Numbered from the stretch's first letter, positions 1-7,973 are shown. The stretch: 20,078 bases of DNA from JAABYT01 sp041581935 (GCA_041581935.1 JBFICP010000027.1:1-20078); one strand, 5' to 3'. The notes: generated from the sequence alone by a model not told the origin. Translations and numbers: made by a program.

Positions 1-860
1 GCACGACCCACCGCGGCGTCGACGCGCTCGCTTTCGACGCCACGTCACGCGTGCTCGCGAGCGGCGACTGGGACGGCCGCATCGCGCTGCGCGCGCCGGG
101 CCGCGAGCGACCCCAGAGAGTGTGGCAGGCTCACGACGGCTTCGTCGGAGGTATCGCGTTTGCCGGTGACGAGCAGCTGATCTCCGGTGGCCAGGACGGG
201 CGGCTGGTGCTGTGGACACTCGGTGGCGCGCCGCGCCGGATTGTCGACACGGGCAACGGGATCTCCCATCTGGCGGTGCTGAACGGCCGGGTCGTCACCG
301 GGCACTACGATGGAAGCGTCCGTGCCTGGACGCTGCCCGCGCTCGAAAACGTCATGCACCTCACGCTGCACGGCCCCGAGCCGGTCGCCGCCCTGGCCGT
401 CGATGCTGAAAGCGGGCGTATCGCCTCGAGCGGCTACGGCGGGCGGGTTTTTCTCGTCGAGGAATTTTCACAACCCCGTGAGCTCGCGCGTGCGCCGATG
501 GATACCGTGAGCCTGAGCCTCGTGCCCGGCGGCCGCGTGCTCTTCGGCGGCGGCTGGTTGCGACTTTACCGGTGGAACCTGGTCACGGGCCGCTTCGAAA
601 CCCTGTCGACGCCGCACTGGGGATCCATTGCCGCGCTTCAGTACCTGCCGCGGGAAAGAGTGCTCGCGAGCATCAGCCGCGTAAACGACAGCTCGATTTT
701 TTTTCTCGATCCGGACACCGGAAAGGGCGTGCGCCACTTCAAGCGACAGGCCATTTGCGGAAGCACCGTGCGGGTATCACCCGACGAGCGATACATGGCG
801 GCGAGCGGCGACGACGGCGTGGTCCGGATCTGGGATCTGGCGGCCGTTTCCGGCCGGTGA
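1..860 (+). CDS. WD40-repeat beta-propeller protein, C-terminal part (5' end outside window)
   Basis: The reading frame is open from base 3 to the TGA at 858-860, so 285 residues of the C-terminal part are visible and the true start lies left of the window. At least four WD40-like blades can be read, each with the pattern of a hydrophobic strand, then ASGDWDGRI, ISGGQDGRLVLW, VTGHYDGSVRAW, and finally AASGDDGVVRIWDL right before the stop. The middle (about residues 140-240) is more diverged. WD40 propellers are protein-interaction scaffolds; no catalytic domain is visible, but one could lie upstream, since bacterial WD40 domains are often fused to cytochrome, kinase or caspase-like domains. 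The gene converges on the DUF4124 gene with an 18-base gap and shows no obvious functional link to it. The family call is sure; the function is unknown. Confidence 0.85.
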   Translation, partial: TTHRGVDALAFDATSRVLASGDWDGRIALRAPGRERPQRVWQAHDGFVGGIAFAGDEQLISGGQDGRLVLWTLGGAPRRIVDTGNGISHLAVLNGRVVTGHYDGSVRAWTLPALENVMHLTLHGPEPVAALAVDAESGRIASSGYGGRVFLVEEFSQPRELARAPMDTVSLSLVPGGRVLFGGGWLRLYRWNLVTGRFETLSTPHWGSIAALQYLPRERVLASISRVNDSSIFFLDPDTGKGVRHFKRQAICGSTVRVSPDERYMAASGDDGVVRIWDLAAVSGR

Positions 861-878
861 TTGAACGCCGTGTGGCGA

Positions 879-1316
879 CTACGGGCCGGCGCGCTCCGCC
901 TCCCGAAGTTGCTGGCGGGCAAGCCTGAGTTTGCGCTCGGCTAGCCCGATACGTTCGGGGGTCGCGTGCTTTTTGCTATCCATAACGCTCGCCAGGAAGG
1001 CCTCGGCATCGCGCACTGCCTGACGCGCCTTGGCCAGACGAGTCTCGTTTTTGCCCCGTGCCGCCGCAGCGTCGTCGCGCTGCTTCGCGAGGCGCTCGGC
1101 GGCAGCATCCATCCCCTGCTTGCGCTGTCGCCCCTCCTCGACGATGGCTGGATCAGTTCGGGGAACGCGGATCGTTTCAATCGAGGATGCAGAAGCCGGT
1201 CGCGTGTCCGAATAGGTGACGCCGCCGTCCGCGTGCACCGACTTGTAGGCGTGTATGGACTGCGCGAAGGACGGGCCGCAGATACAAAAGATAGCCAGGA
1301 CGGCAACCAAACGCAT
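879..1316 (-). CDS. Secreted DUF4124-domain protein with C-terminal coiled coil
   Basis: The product is about 145 residues long, starting at the ATG at 1316. That start gives a signal peptide MRLVAVLAIFCICGPSFAQ, with likely cleavage after FAQ, so the protein should be periplasmic. An in-frame ATG six codons upstream (1334) is also possible; neither has a clear Shine-Dalgarno sequence. Residues about 22-40 (AYKSVHADGGVTYSDTRP) match the DUF4124 pattern in which an aromatic residue, DG, YSD and P recur; the function of this family is not known. Residues about 65-140 are rich in Ala, Arg, Lys and Glu in heptad-like spacing and should form a long helix or coiled coil. It is the last gene of the minus-strand series, 73 bases after the preceding gene, so it may have its own promoter. 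Call from pattern recognition only. Confidence 0.8.
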   Translation of the reverse strand: MRLVAVLAIFCICGPSFAQSIHAYKSVHADGGVTYSDTRPASASSIETIRVPRTDPAIVEEGRQRKQGMDAAAERLAKQRDDAAAARGKNETRLAKARQAVRDAEAFLASVMDSKKHATPERIGLAERKLRLARQQLREAERAGP

Positions 1317-1389
1317 TGAACAAATCCGGCGCATTCGAGTTTCTGAGCGGTATTTTAGCCAATCACCTTAGCCACCATAAGCAATGGCT

Positions 1390-1791
1390 TTACTCGGCGC
1401 CGGACGGCTGGCGTTTCTCGACCGCATGCGCCCAATGCCCGGTAAACTCCCCGATGGCCTCGAGGGCGGGGCCGCCGGCGGTCCCAAGGGCCTCGGCGCG
1501 AAGTTGAATGATTACGAGCGTATAAGCCGTCAGCGCCACCTGATCGTTTCTCCGCCTGGCTTCGCGGTGCAGCTGGCGGAATCGATAAAGAACCTGATCG
1601 CGACTCTCGGCGTGATTTTCCAGATGCGCGTGCGCTTCCTCCAGGTGCTCGAGGATCGAGACGGCGGTATCGCGTACCCGATCCACGGGCAAGGACTTGA
1701 TCGCGGAGTCGACGATGATCGCCGCGTCACGGTTGAGTCGCTTCGCTTCGCGTTGCGGATTGTCAAATAGCGATTTGAGCACCTCGAGCAC
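1390..1791 (-). CDS. Hypothetical helical cytoplasmic protein, 133 residues
   Basis: I do not recognise this protein. It reads from a GTG at 1791 (a second in-frame GTG lies at 1782) to a stop at 1390. No ATG exists in this frame before the upstream stop, which is the asmA stop itself at 1822-1824. There is no signal peptide or membrane segment. The composition is strongly helical and charged, for example residues about 40-85 (ILEHLEEAHAHLENHAESRD onwards), with many Arg, Glu and His. Codon use in this frame is GC-rich at third positions like its neighbours, and no other frame gives a better protein, so it is probably real. It lies about 30 bases downstream of the AsmA-like gene on the same strand, behind an 11-base tandem repeat. 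The start codon is uncertain because no Shine-Dalgarno sequence is evident. Confidence 0.65.
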   Translation of the reverse strand: MLEVLKSLFDNPQREAKRLNRDAAIIVDSAIKSLPVDRVRDTAVSILEHLEEAHAHLENHAESRDQVLYRFRQLHREARRRNDQVALTAYTLVIIQLRAEALGTAGGPALEAIGEFTGHWAHAVEKRQPSGAE

Positions 1792-1797
1792 GGCTGC

Positions 1798-1830
1798 ATC
1801 TACTTGGTATCTACTTGGTATCTACTTGAT
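1798..1830. repeat. 11-base tandem repeat, three copies, across the asmA stop codon
   Basis: The unit ATCTACTTGGT occurs at 1798-1808 and 1809-1819, with a third copy differing at one base at 1820-1830. On the minus (coding) strand the unit reads AAGTAGATACC, so each copy carries a TAG. The first TAG is the stop of the AsmA-like gene, and because 11 is not a multiple of 3 the three TAGs fall in three different frames. The repeat fills the gap between that gene and the next. Confidence 0.9.
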
Positions 1831-3954
1831 CAGCCCCTTCAGCAGTCCCTTGACCTTGTCACCACCGATCTTCTCACCGATCTTCTCACCAACCTTCTCC
1901 TCGATCAGTTCCTTGGCTTTGCCCTTGGCGAGCGATTGCGCCAATGCTTCGGTATCGAGCGCATACTTCGGCTCGGCGAAGCTGCCCGTCACTCGGATGG
2001 GAATGGGAATGCCGACGAGTTCGTCGAGGTTTTGGCCTCCCTGCCCCTCGAGCGACTTGACCAAGGTCGCCTGAATTCGGTAATCGAGGCTCTCAGCGGG
2101 CAGGTTGGCGGTGCCCTTTCCGTTTATCCGCAGCAGCGGCGTCATGGCAACGAAATCTTCATTGGTCGCAACGCCGTTGGTGACGCGCATGCTGCCTCTT
2201 AGCTCGCTGAAGTCGGTCTTCTGCTCCACCTCCGCTGGCGGCAGCTTGATCCCCTTGATGCGTGCGTGGGCCTCGCGAATCATGCGCGCGATGTTGACAC
2301 CGTTGATGGCGCCGTCGGTGAAGGCGAAGCTCGCGCTTCCATTGAGAGACTTCGTAATCTCGTCGGGTGTCACGCCGGCGGTCTGCATGGCGACATTGAC
2401 ATTGCCCATGCCCGTGAGGCGATCGGTGCCCTGGAGATCCTTGAGCAGCGGTCCCGCCAGAATACCCGCGAGGTTCTCGTCGACGCTGATACGCGGCGTA
2501 TCCCCGCGCGCATCGACCGTGATGTTGCCGCGATAATTGCCGTTGTAGAGATTGGCGCCGATGGGATTCAGTCGAATCAGCCCGTCCTTCGCCGTCACCG
2601 ACATGTCGACGTCACTCATATTCAGTTTCGCGGCCTTGAGCTTGCCGATGTTGACCCGTCCGACGACGTCGAGCCGGCGCAGCGTCTCGTTCGGCACCTG
2701 ACCCGCGCCACCGGCGGCCGCGCCTGGACTCGCCGCCACCGGCGTGGAGGCCTCGCTCTTGTCCTTTTCGGGCGGCATGTAGCGGTCCGCATCGATGGCG
2801 TCCAAGGCAAGGTCGAAGCGCAGCGCCTGGGATTTGATGTCGGCAATCGACAATTCGCCTTTAAGCGTCGAGTCGTCCAGTCGCACCGTGAGCGGCTTCA
2901 CGACGAGCTGGTTGGGCCGGCCTCCGATGGTGGCGTCGAGGGACACGCGGGTGAGTGCCTTCGGATCCGCCGTCTGAAAGGGCTCTTTGGACAGCGCCGC
3001 GAGCAGCTTCTTCGGATTGAACTCCTCGATGCGGATATTGCCCTTGGTGGTCGGCGCACTGTCGATGTCGCTGACCCGCAGCTCCCCGTTGAGCTTCAGC
3101 TCCTCGGCCTCGAGCGCGAGCTTCTCCACCACGAGCGTCTGCTTGCCGGCATCGTGCGTGACGTTCGCCGCAAGCGCGACGCGTGCCTTTCCCTGCGGAA
3201 GCTGCGGGCCTGCGAACGTGCCCTCGACCTCGAGGCCGTCGACGCGCGCGATCTTCGCACCCGTATCGTAGTCGAGCCGGCCGGCGGCTGTGATGTGACC
3301 GCTGATCGCCGGATCCCCCGCCTGCAGGTCGAGCGCGAGCGCGAGATCCACCGGCTCGCCGGGAGTCAAGGCACCCGTCTGCACGCTGAGATTGCTGATC
3401 TCGTAGTGCTGATTCTGGGTCGCATCGTCCCAGCTCAAATTGGCGTCGCGTATGTCGACGCCGCCGACGGCGAGAGCAACCGCCGCCGTGCCGTCGGAGG
3501 TGTCGGAATCACCCTTCGACCCAGGCGCGCCGGGCGGCTCGGCGCCACCGGCTTTTACCAAATCGTCCCAATTGGTGCGCCCGCTCGCGTCGCGGGCGAG
3601 ATTGAGCCTCAATCCCTGCACGGTGACGGTATCCATCTCCAGGCGCTTCGAGAGCAGCGGCAGCAGCTTGACGCGAATCGCCACCTTGTCGGTGCTGGCG
3701 AAAATCGGCGCGGAGAAGCCGGCCGCGTTGCTGAGCGAGGTTTTGCCGAGCTCGACACCGAGCCACGGAAACACGCTGAGCTCGATGTCTCCCGCGATGT
3801 TGAGATCCCGCCCGGTGCGCGCCTTGACCTGGTCCACAAGCGCCTGCTTGTGGTCGTTGGGATCGATCAGCAGCGGCAGCAGGATCGCCGCCGATACCAG
3901 CAACAGGACAATGACGCCGACGACGGCGGCCAACCACTTGAGCAGACGTTTCAT
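1822..3954 (-). CDS. AsmA family protein (inner-membrane-anchored, periplasmic)
   Basis: The product is about 710 residues. The ATG at 3954 is preceded by GGGGAG seven bases upstream and opens a membrane anchor MKRLLKWLAAVVGVIVLLLV, so the upstream in-frame ATG at 3990 is rejected. After the anchor comes the typical AsmA beginning: a DPNDHKQALVDQVKARTGRD stretch (residues about 32-51), then GDIELSVFPWLGVELGKTSL. The middle and C-terminal parts have the beta-rich, low-complexity texture of AsmA repeats, including a conserved-looking segment around FAFTDGAINGVNIARMIREA. AsmA-like proteins are relatives of the bridge-like lipid-transfer proteins and are thought to affect phospholipid traffic or outer-membrane assembly. 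The C-terminal tail is Lys/Glu/Gly-rich with short repeats. The gene follows the DUF2207 gene by 39 bases; a TACAAT at 3982-3987 (minus strand) could be a -10 box but has no good -35. The family call is strong; the specific role is unknown. Confidence 0.92.
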   Translation of the reverse strand: MKRLLKWLAAVVGVIVLLLVSAAILLPLLIDPNDHKQALVDQVKARTGRDLNIAGDIELSVFPWLGVELGKTSLSNAAGFSAPIFASTDKVAIRVKLLPLLSKRLEMDTVTVQGLRLNLARDASGRTNWDDLVKAGGAEPPGAPGSKGDSDTSDGTAAVALAVGGVDIRDANLSWDDATQNQHYEISNLSVQTGALTPGEPVDLALALDLQAGDPAISGHITAAGRLDYDTGAKIARVDGLEVEGTFAGPQLPQGKARVALAANVTHDAGKQTLVVEKLALEAEELKLNGELRVSDIDSAPTTKGNIRIEEFNPKKLLAALSKEPFQTADPKALTRVSLDATIGGRPNQLVVKPLTVRLDDSTLKGELSIADIKSQALRFDLALDAIDADRYMPPEKDKSEASTPVAASPGAAAGGAGQVPNETLRRLDVVGRVNIGKLKAAKLNMSDVDMSVTAKDGLIRLNPIGANLYNGNYRGNITVDARGDTPRISVDENLAGILAGPLLKDLQGTDRLTGMGNVNVAMQTAGVTPDEITKSLNGSASFAFTDGAINGVNIARMIREAHARIKGIKLPPAEVEQKTDFSELRGSMRVTNGVATNEDFVAMTPLLRINGKGTANLPAESLDYRIQATLVKSLEGQGGQNLDELVGIPIPIRVTGSFAEPKYALDTEALAQSLAKGKAKELIEEKVGEKIGEKIGGDKVKGLLKGLIK
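1867..1902. repeat. 12-base tandem repeat inside the AsmA-like gene
   Basis: GATCTTCTCACC is repeated exactly at 1867-1878 and 1879-1890, with a degenerate third copy at 1891-1902. On the coding strand it encodes the repeated four-residue unit seen as EKVGEKIGEKIG near the C-terminus. The unit is a multiple of three, so copy-number change would keep the frame. Confidence 0.85.
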
Positions 3955-3993
3955 GAGCTCTCCCCGTTTTCGCGCGTGGCTATTGTACACGCC

Positions 3994-5901
3994 CTACCAG
4001 CCGCCGCCGCCACCTCCACCACCACCGCCTCCCGAGGATCCGCCGCCACCGGAGCCCGACGACGAGCCAGGCGCCGTGGAAGAAGACGAGACGGTGCTGC
4101 TCAATGAGGAGCCGAGGGAGGACGCAAAGGCGCCCGCCGAGTGGCCGCGCCAGCGCGTCCCGCGGTACCAATTCGGCTGGCGGTAGCTGCCGTCTCGCCG
4201 GGCCTGCTCGATGATCGCGCTGAATTTTTCGCCCCATACGTCTGCAACGTCCAGGGCCAGGGCGTAGGGCAGATAGCGCTCGAAGAGCTGAGGCGTTTTC
4301 TCCGGCGGATTCTTGAAGCGCAGCTCATCGCGCTCTGCCACCACAAGATATTCGCGAAACCCTTCGACCTCGTCGAGCAACTTTCGTCCAATCCGGGTCG
4401 GCGCCTTCATCAGCTCGTAGAAAAGCCAGTTGACCGACAGCAAAACGAGCAAAATCACCACCAGCGCCACACCGGCAGCCTTCGCGAGGAACACGATGCC
4501 CATGATTTCCCCGCCGAAAAACGGCAGTGCGAACAAGCTGATGAACACGGCGCGCCCGAAGCCGGCGATACCGCCCACGTTTTGCCAGGCCAGGTACACC
4601 GACCTGCCGAGGGCGAGAACCCCAAAAGTCCAGACCGACAGCCACACCACCATGAATCCGGCGGCCGCAATCTCCGGTATCCCAGAGCTCATGATCACGA
4701 CGCCGGCGAGCACCAGCACGCTGATGATGACACCCAGCACCGTGAATCCCGCGTTGATCTTGAAATAGCGCTTCTCGTAATCGGCTTCCAGAGAATTGTT
4801 ATGTGCGCGGATGGCGGACTTGATGCGCTTGTGGTTGGACTGCTTGAGTGTCAATCGGTCACCGTCCGTGAAAAGCGTGCGAAGCAGCGCCGACTCGCCG
4901 GCCGCCGGTTTTCCCGTGGCCCCGGGGAGCTTCTCGAGCGCATAGTCGCCGTCGTCGTCGTGGATGATCAAATGACGGTTTACGGCCAGGTTGATCAACG
5001 CCGACGAGAATGTCTTTTCGTCATATCCCATGCGTTTCACGTAGCGCATGGAGGCCGGCGAATGGCGCTTCGGCGGCGTATAACGGGGAATCACGATGCC
5101 GGGCCGCGGGTCGCGGCCGACGCGGTTCCAGGCCACCGCGTAATACGCGAGCAGAATCAACAAGCCGATTCCGCCCGCCAGCAGCCCGCCGTTGTCCTCC
5201 ATGAACCACTGCAGGCGCCGGCGGCCGCTCGGCTCCACGATGTGGCCCTTGGGCCAGCTGACCACGATGGTGAGCCCCTCGCGGACGTTCAGGCGCCGGG
5301 TGGTGTGAAATTGCGCGACGCCGTGAATATCGAGGTGCGCCTCGTAGTCCTGCCCCTTGGCGCCTTCGGGGCCCGTGTATCCTTCCAACGCCAGCGCGGC
5401 ACCGGGAACGCTCGACGGCAGTCGCACGCTGGCACTGGCCGCGTCGATGGGAAAGCTCCAACCGTTTCCGGTGACGTTCCAGTAGAGCTCGTCGTGATCG
5501 TCAAAGAATCCCAGCTGGCGGTCGGTCCGATAAGTAAGCGTATAGGTGTATTCACCCTTGGTGAGGAAATGGTTCTCGTCCCCGATGTAAATGCGAATGC
5601 CGTTGCTCATAGCCTTTTGATGGTGTGGCTCCGGTCGTCCGTCGCGCAAAACGCCGATATGCGTATAAGCCACTGTCACGCGGCGACCGAAACTGTCCCG
5701 GTAGGTGGTGGGGAGATCGCGGTAGATGCCACGTTTGATCTCGCGCCCTTCGGCGCGCACGGTAATCGTCTCGGTGACGCTCATGGCGCCGTCGGCGTGC
5801 ACGTCGATGTCGACATGAAAGTCGAGGATACGCTCGGCGCCGAGAAGTGGCGCCGACGCGAGCATGAGCAGCGCGATCAGCGCGCGTTGCAGCCGTTTCA
5901 T
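3994..5901 (-). CDS. DUF2207 membrane protein with poly-glycine C-terminal tail
   Basis: The product is 635 residues. Residues 1-22 are a signal peptide (MKRLQRALIALLMLASAPLLGA). Residues about 25-225 form the extracytoplasmic DUF2207 domain, with the typical GIYRDLPTTY, TYTLTYRTDRQLGFF and ELYWNVTGNGWSFPI segments. A membrane helix follows at about 239-258, then a cytoplasmic stretch beginning NRVGRDPRPGIVIPRYTPP. Further helices lie at about 384-405, 411-431 and 447-496, and then RYLPYALALDVADVWGEKF (542-560), which is also characteristic of the family. The tail 594-635 is Ser-rich and then Gly-rich, ending in a run of eleven Gly and a final Trp. The molecular function of the family is not established. 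DUF2207 proteins often sit beside LemA, as here, where the LemA stop is 9 bases upstream. The family call is strong. Confidence 0.92.
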   Translation of the reverse strand: MKRLQRALIALLMLASAPLLGAERILDFHVDIDVHADGAMSVTETITVRAEGREIKRGIYRDLPTTYRDSFGRRVTVAYTHIGVLRDGRPEPHHQKAMSNGIRIYIGDENHFLTKGEYTYTLTYRTDRQLGFFDDHDELYWNVTGNGWSFPIDAASASVRLPSSVPGAALALEGYTGPEGAKGQDYEAHLDIHGVAQFHTTRRLNVREGLTIVVSWPKGHIVEPSGRRRLQWFMEDNGGLLAGGIGLLILLAYYAVAWNRVGRDPRPGIVIPRYTPPKRHSPASMRYVKRMGYDEKTFSSALINLAVNRHLIIHDDDGDYALEKLPGATGKPAAGESALLRTLFTDGDRLTLKQSNHKRIKSAIRAHNNSLEADYEKRYFKINAGFTVLGVIISVLVLAGVVIMSSGIPEIAAAGFMVVWLSVWTFGVLALGRSVYLAWQNVGGIAGFGRAVFISLFALPFFGGEIMGIVFLAKAAGVALVVILLVLLSVNWLFYELMKAPTRIGRKLLDEVEGFREYLVVAERDELRFKNPPEKTPQLFERYLPYALALDVADVWGEKFSAIIEQARRDGSYRQPNWYRGTRWRGHSAGAFASSLGSSLSSTVSSSSTAPGSSSGSGGGGSSGGGGGGGGGGGW

Positions 5902-5910
5902 GGTTTGCGT

Positions 5911-6459
5911 TTAATCCACCGGTGGCGAGTTACGTTCCGTCGCATCGTCGAGCTCGAAGTATTCCGCCTTGATGAAGCGAAAAAACTTCGCCACCAGGAT
6001 GTCCGGAAAGGAATCGATGCGCGTGTTCAGCACGCGCACCGCGCCGTTGTAGTAGCGGCGTGCAAACTGAATAGTGTTTTCGACTTCCGTGAGATCTTTC
6101 TGAAGGGTCAAAAACGCCTCATCGGCCTCGAGCTCCGGGTAGTCCTCGGCGAGCGCCACCAGGTGCCGAACCTCGAGCCCGAGTCGTGACTCGACGCTGC
6201 CGATTTCGGCGACACTGCCGGACTGCTCGCTGCGGCTACGCAGCTCCGTGACCTGCGACAGGGTGGCGCGCTCGTAAGCGGCGTAATGCCTGACCGCGTC
6301 GACGAGCTTGGGGATGAGGTCGTGGCGGCGTTTCAGCTGGACGTCGATATCGCTCCAGGCCGACATCACGCGATTCTTGTCACCGACGAGCCGATTGTAG
6401 ATGAGGACTCCCCACAGCAGAATCCCGACCAGAACCACGACGGTCGCGGCGCCGGTCAC
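5911..6459 (-). CDS. lemA: LemA family protein
   Basis: The product is 182 residues, close to the usual LemA size. Residues about 4-22 are a single N-terminal membrane helix (AATVVVLVGILLWGVLIYN). It is followed by the family hallmark: NRVMSAWSDIDVQLKRRHDLIPKLVDAVRHYAAYERATL (about 29-67). Later landmarks are YPELEADEAFLTLQKDLTEVENTIQFARRYYNGAVRVLN, and the FPDILVAKFF motif near the C-terminus. LemA proteins are helical membrane-attached proteins of unsettled biochemical function. The start is a GTG at 6459, 18 bases after the EEP stop, with a GGGA upstream; an ATG at 6467 is out of frame and stops after three codons. Close linkage with DUF2207 suggests the two proteins work together at the inner membrane. 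Confidence 0.93.
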   Translation of the reverse strand: MTGAATVVVLVGILLWGVLIYNRLVGDKNRVMSAWSDIDVQLKRRHDLIPKLVDAVRHYAAYERATLSQVTELRSRSEQSGSVAEIGSVESRLGLEVRHLVALAEDYPELEADEAFLTLQKDLTEVENTIQFARRYYNGAVRVLNTRIDSFPDILVAKFFRFIKAEYFELDDATERNSPPVD

Positions 6460-6477
6460 GGTTGCATCCCGGTCGCG

Positions 6478-7350
6478 TCAGTCGAGATCGATCTCCACCC
6501 ACAGCGGCTGATGATCGGAGCCTTCCGCCTCGGCGTCGATGCGGGCATCGGTGATATGCTCGCGCAGCGGAGCGCTGACGAAGCAGTAGTCCAGACGCAC
6601 CGGGCGACCGTCGATCTCGGCCGTGACGCCGTCGCGTTCGCCGTTTCCGGCTGCCACCCAGGCGTCGACGAAGCCCTCCGGATTTGTGACGCGCCCGCCG
6701 TAGGGCGATACGGGGCCGGCGAGAAGCACGTACTCTCCCGAATCCGGTTCCATGTTGAAGTCGCCCATGAAAATGGCGACGCGGGGAAGATGCGGTGGTA
6801 TCCCGTCGAGAATCCACTCTTCCTTGACGTTGGTGCCCGCGAGCGCCGCACCCTCGACCGGCGCCCGCCGGTGCACATCGAGCAGCGCCTGCACCTGCGG
6901 CGTGCGGGTCTCCGCCGAGACATGGGTCAAATGCACCGAGTAGAACCGCACGAACCCCACACGGGTTTCGATCATACCCTCGAGGGCGCTGCGTTGGATG
7001 CTCATCGGCCCGAGACTCGCATACTTCGGAAGCAGATGATTACGCGACGATTGAATCGGCCTGCGGCTGAGCAGCATGTTCCCGAACTGCCGGCGCCGGT
7101 TACGCAGGCGGGCATCGTCGCCACGGATGCTGGCATCCAGATCCACACCAGCCCCGTAGACCCAGTAATACTCCCCGAGCAATTCGGCGATTTCTTCGGG
7201 TTGGTCGCGCATCCCCGATCGTTGCCAGTAACGCTCGACTTCCTGAAGCGCGATAACGTCGGCACCGGCTACCTCGGAGGCGATGCGCTCGAGATCGAAA
7301 ACGCCGTCCCGGCCGCGACCATATTGAATGTTGTAGCTTACGAGCTTCAC
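6478..7350 (-). CDS. Endonuclease/exonuclease/phosphatase (EEP) fold hydrolase
   Basis: The product is 290 residues from the GTG at 7350. The complete EEP active-site set is visible: N7 (SYNIQYG), E37 (ALQEVER), H140 (FYSVHLTH), D197 and N199 (MGDFNMEP), D254 (RLDYCFVS), and D279-H280 (GSDHQPLW). This metal-dependent phosphodiesterase fold covers nucleases, sphingomyelinases, inositol phosphatases and other phosphoester hydrolases, and the sequence alone does not choose among them. No signal peptide is present, so it should be cytoplasmic. The start is set by a GTGA overlap with the stop of the decarboxylase beta subunit (7347-7350), a sign of translational coupling. The longer frame opening at 7518 would lie inside the beta-subunit gene and has no family match in its extra part. 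The fold is secure; the substrate is unknown. Confidence 0.9.
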   Translation of the reverse strand: MKLVSYNIQYGRGRDGVFDLERIASEVAGADVIALQEVERYWQRSGMRDQPEEIAELLGEYYWVYGAGVDLDASIRGDDARLRNRRRQFGNMLLSRRPIQSSRNHLLPKYASLGPMSIQRSALEGMIETRVGFVRFYSVHLTHVSAETRTPQVQALLDVHRRAPVEGAALAGTNVKEEWILDGIPPHLPRVAIFMGDFNMEPDSGEYVLLAGPVSPYGGRVTNPEGFVDAWVAAGNGERDGVTAEIDGRPVRLDYCFVSAPLREHITDARIDAEAEGSDHQPLWVEIDLD

Positions 7351-7973
7351 GACTTGCGTCCGGCGAGCGTGCCGTGCTCGGCGTCGCCAAGCAAAGCCCG
7401 GCGAAACCGGTGTTTGAGGTAAGTCCCGTCGCGCGGCGGCAGGACGGTCTCGTGTCGCACCGGAGAGACTTTCACGTCGGCGAACAGCGGGCCCGGCGCC
7501 TCGTAGAGCGACGCACACAAGGTATCGAGATCACTTTGCGTGTACACCGTGCGCGCGCTTTCGAAGCCGGCCGCGGCCGCGACACCGGCGAGATCAACGC
7601 CGAAATGCGTATGCGTGTACTGCATGCCGGTCTCGCCGTAGAGCTCGTTGTCGATGACGACCAAGGAAAGGTTGCGCGGATGCTGCACGGCGACGGTCGC
7701 AAAGGCACCGAGCCCCATCAGCATCTCACCGTCTCCGGTGATGACGAGAACGCGCCGCTCGGGTCTCGCGATCGCCAGGCCCAGCCCGATCATGGCAGCA
7801 CCGCCCATTCCGCCCCAGACGTAAAAATTTCCGTCCTCGTCGCCGACGGCGGCCGCATCCCACGTGGTGCTTCCGAGACCGGTGATGAGCAGCGCGTCAC
7901 CGCGTCCGGCGAGCAACTGCGATACCACCTCGCGACGGTCGAGACTCGTGCTGGTGTTCGGCGACGCGCTCAT
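7347..7973 (-). CDS. Thiamine-diphosphate decarboxylase, beta (TPP-binding) subunit, sulfopyruvate/phosphonopyruvate decarboxylase type
   Basis: The product is 208 residues and forms the TPP-binding half of a split decarboxylase. The motif GDG (80-82) followed 26 residues later by DN (108-109) is the TPP/Mg2+ signature. The surrounding ITGDGEMLMGLGAFATVAVQ and VVIDNELYGETGMQYTHTHF resemble ComE and phosphonopyruvate decarboxylases. WGGMGGAAMIGLGLAIARP at 53-71 is also typical. The known reactions are sulfopyruvate to sulfoacetaldehyde and phosphonopyruvate to phosphonoacetaldehyde, but no PEP mutase, phosphonate or coenzyme M gene is present in the window, so the true 2-oxo acid substrate is open. 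The ATG start overlaps the alpha-subunit stop as ATGA (7970-7973). The C-terminal 20-30 residues, which run past the core domain, are Arg/Lys-rich. Confidence 0.88.
   Translation of the reverse strand: MSASPNTSTSLDRREVVSQLLAGRGDALLITGLGSTTWDAAAVGDEDGNFYVWGGMGGAAMIGLGLAIARPERRVLVITGDGEMLMGLGAFATVAVQHPRNLSLVVIDNELYGETGMQYTHTHFGVDLAGVAAAAGFESARTVYTQSDLDTLCASLYEAPGPLFADVKVSPVRHETVLPPRDGTYLKHRFRRALLGDAEHGTLAGRKS

Noticed and set aside
866..877. Possible bidirectional terminator hairpin CGCC-GTGT-GGCG between the convergent genes
   Set aside because: The stem is only four pairs and there is no T-run on either side, so it is not supportable as a terminator.
2266..4107. 613-codon open frame on the plus strand
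   Set aside because: It is antisense to the AsmA-like gene, with shadow composition and no signal peptide, domain or Shine-Dalgarno.
4141..6189. 682-codon open frame on the plus strand
   Set aside because: It lies opposite the DUF2207 and lemA genes, which have clear family motifs. The Arg/His/Gln-rich translation has no recognisable domain; long antisense frames are common in high-GC DNA.
7351..7518. N-terminal extension of the EEP hydrolase
   Set aside because: It overlaps the decarboxylase beta gene and is Arg-rich shadow sequence. The EEP family similarity starts at the GTG at 7350.
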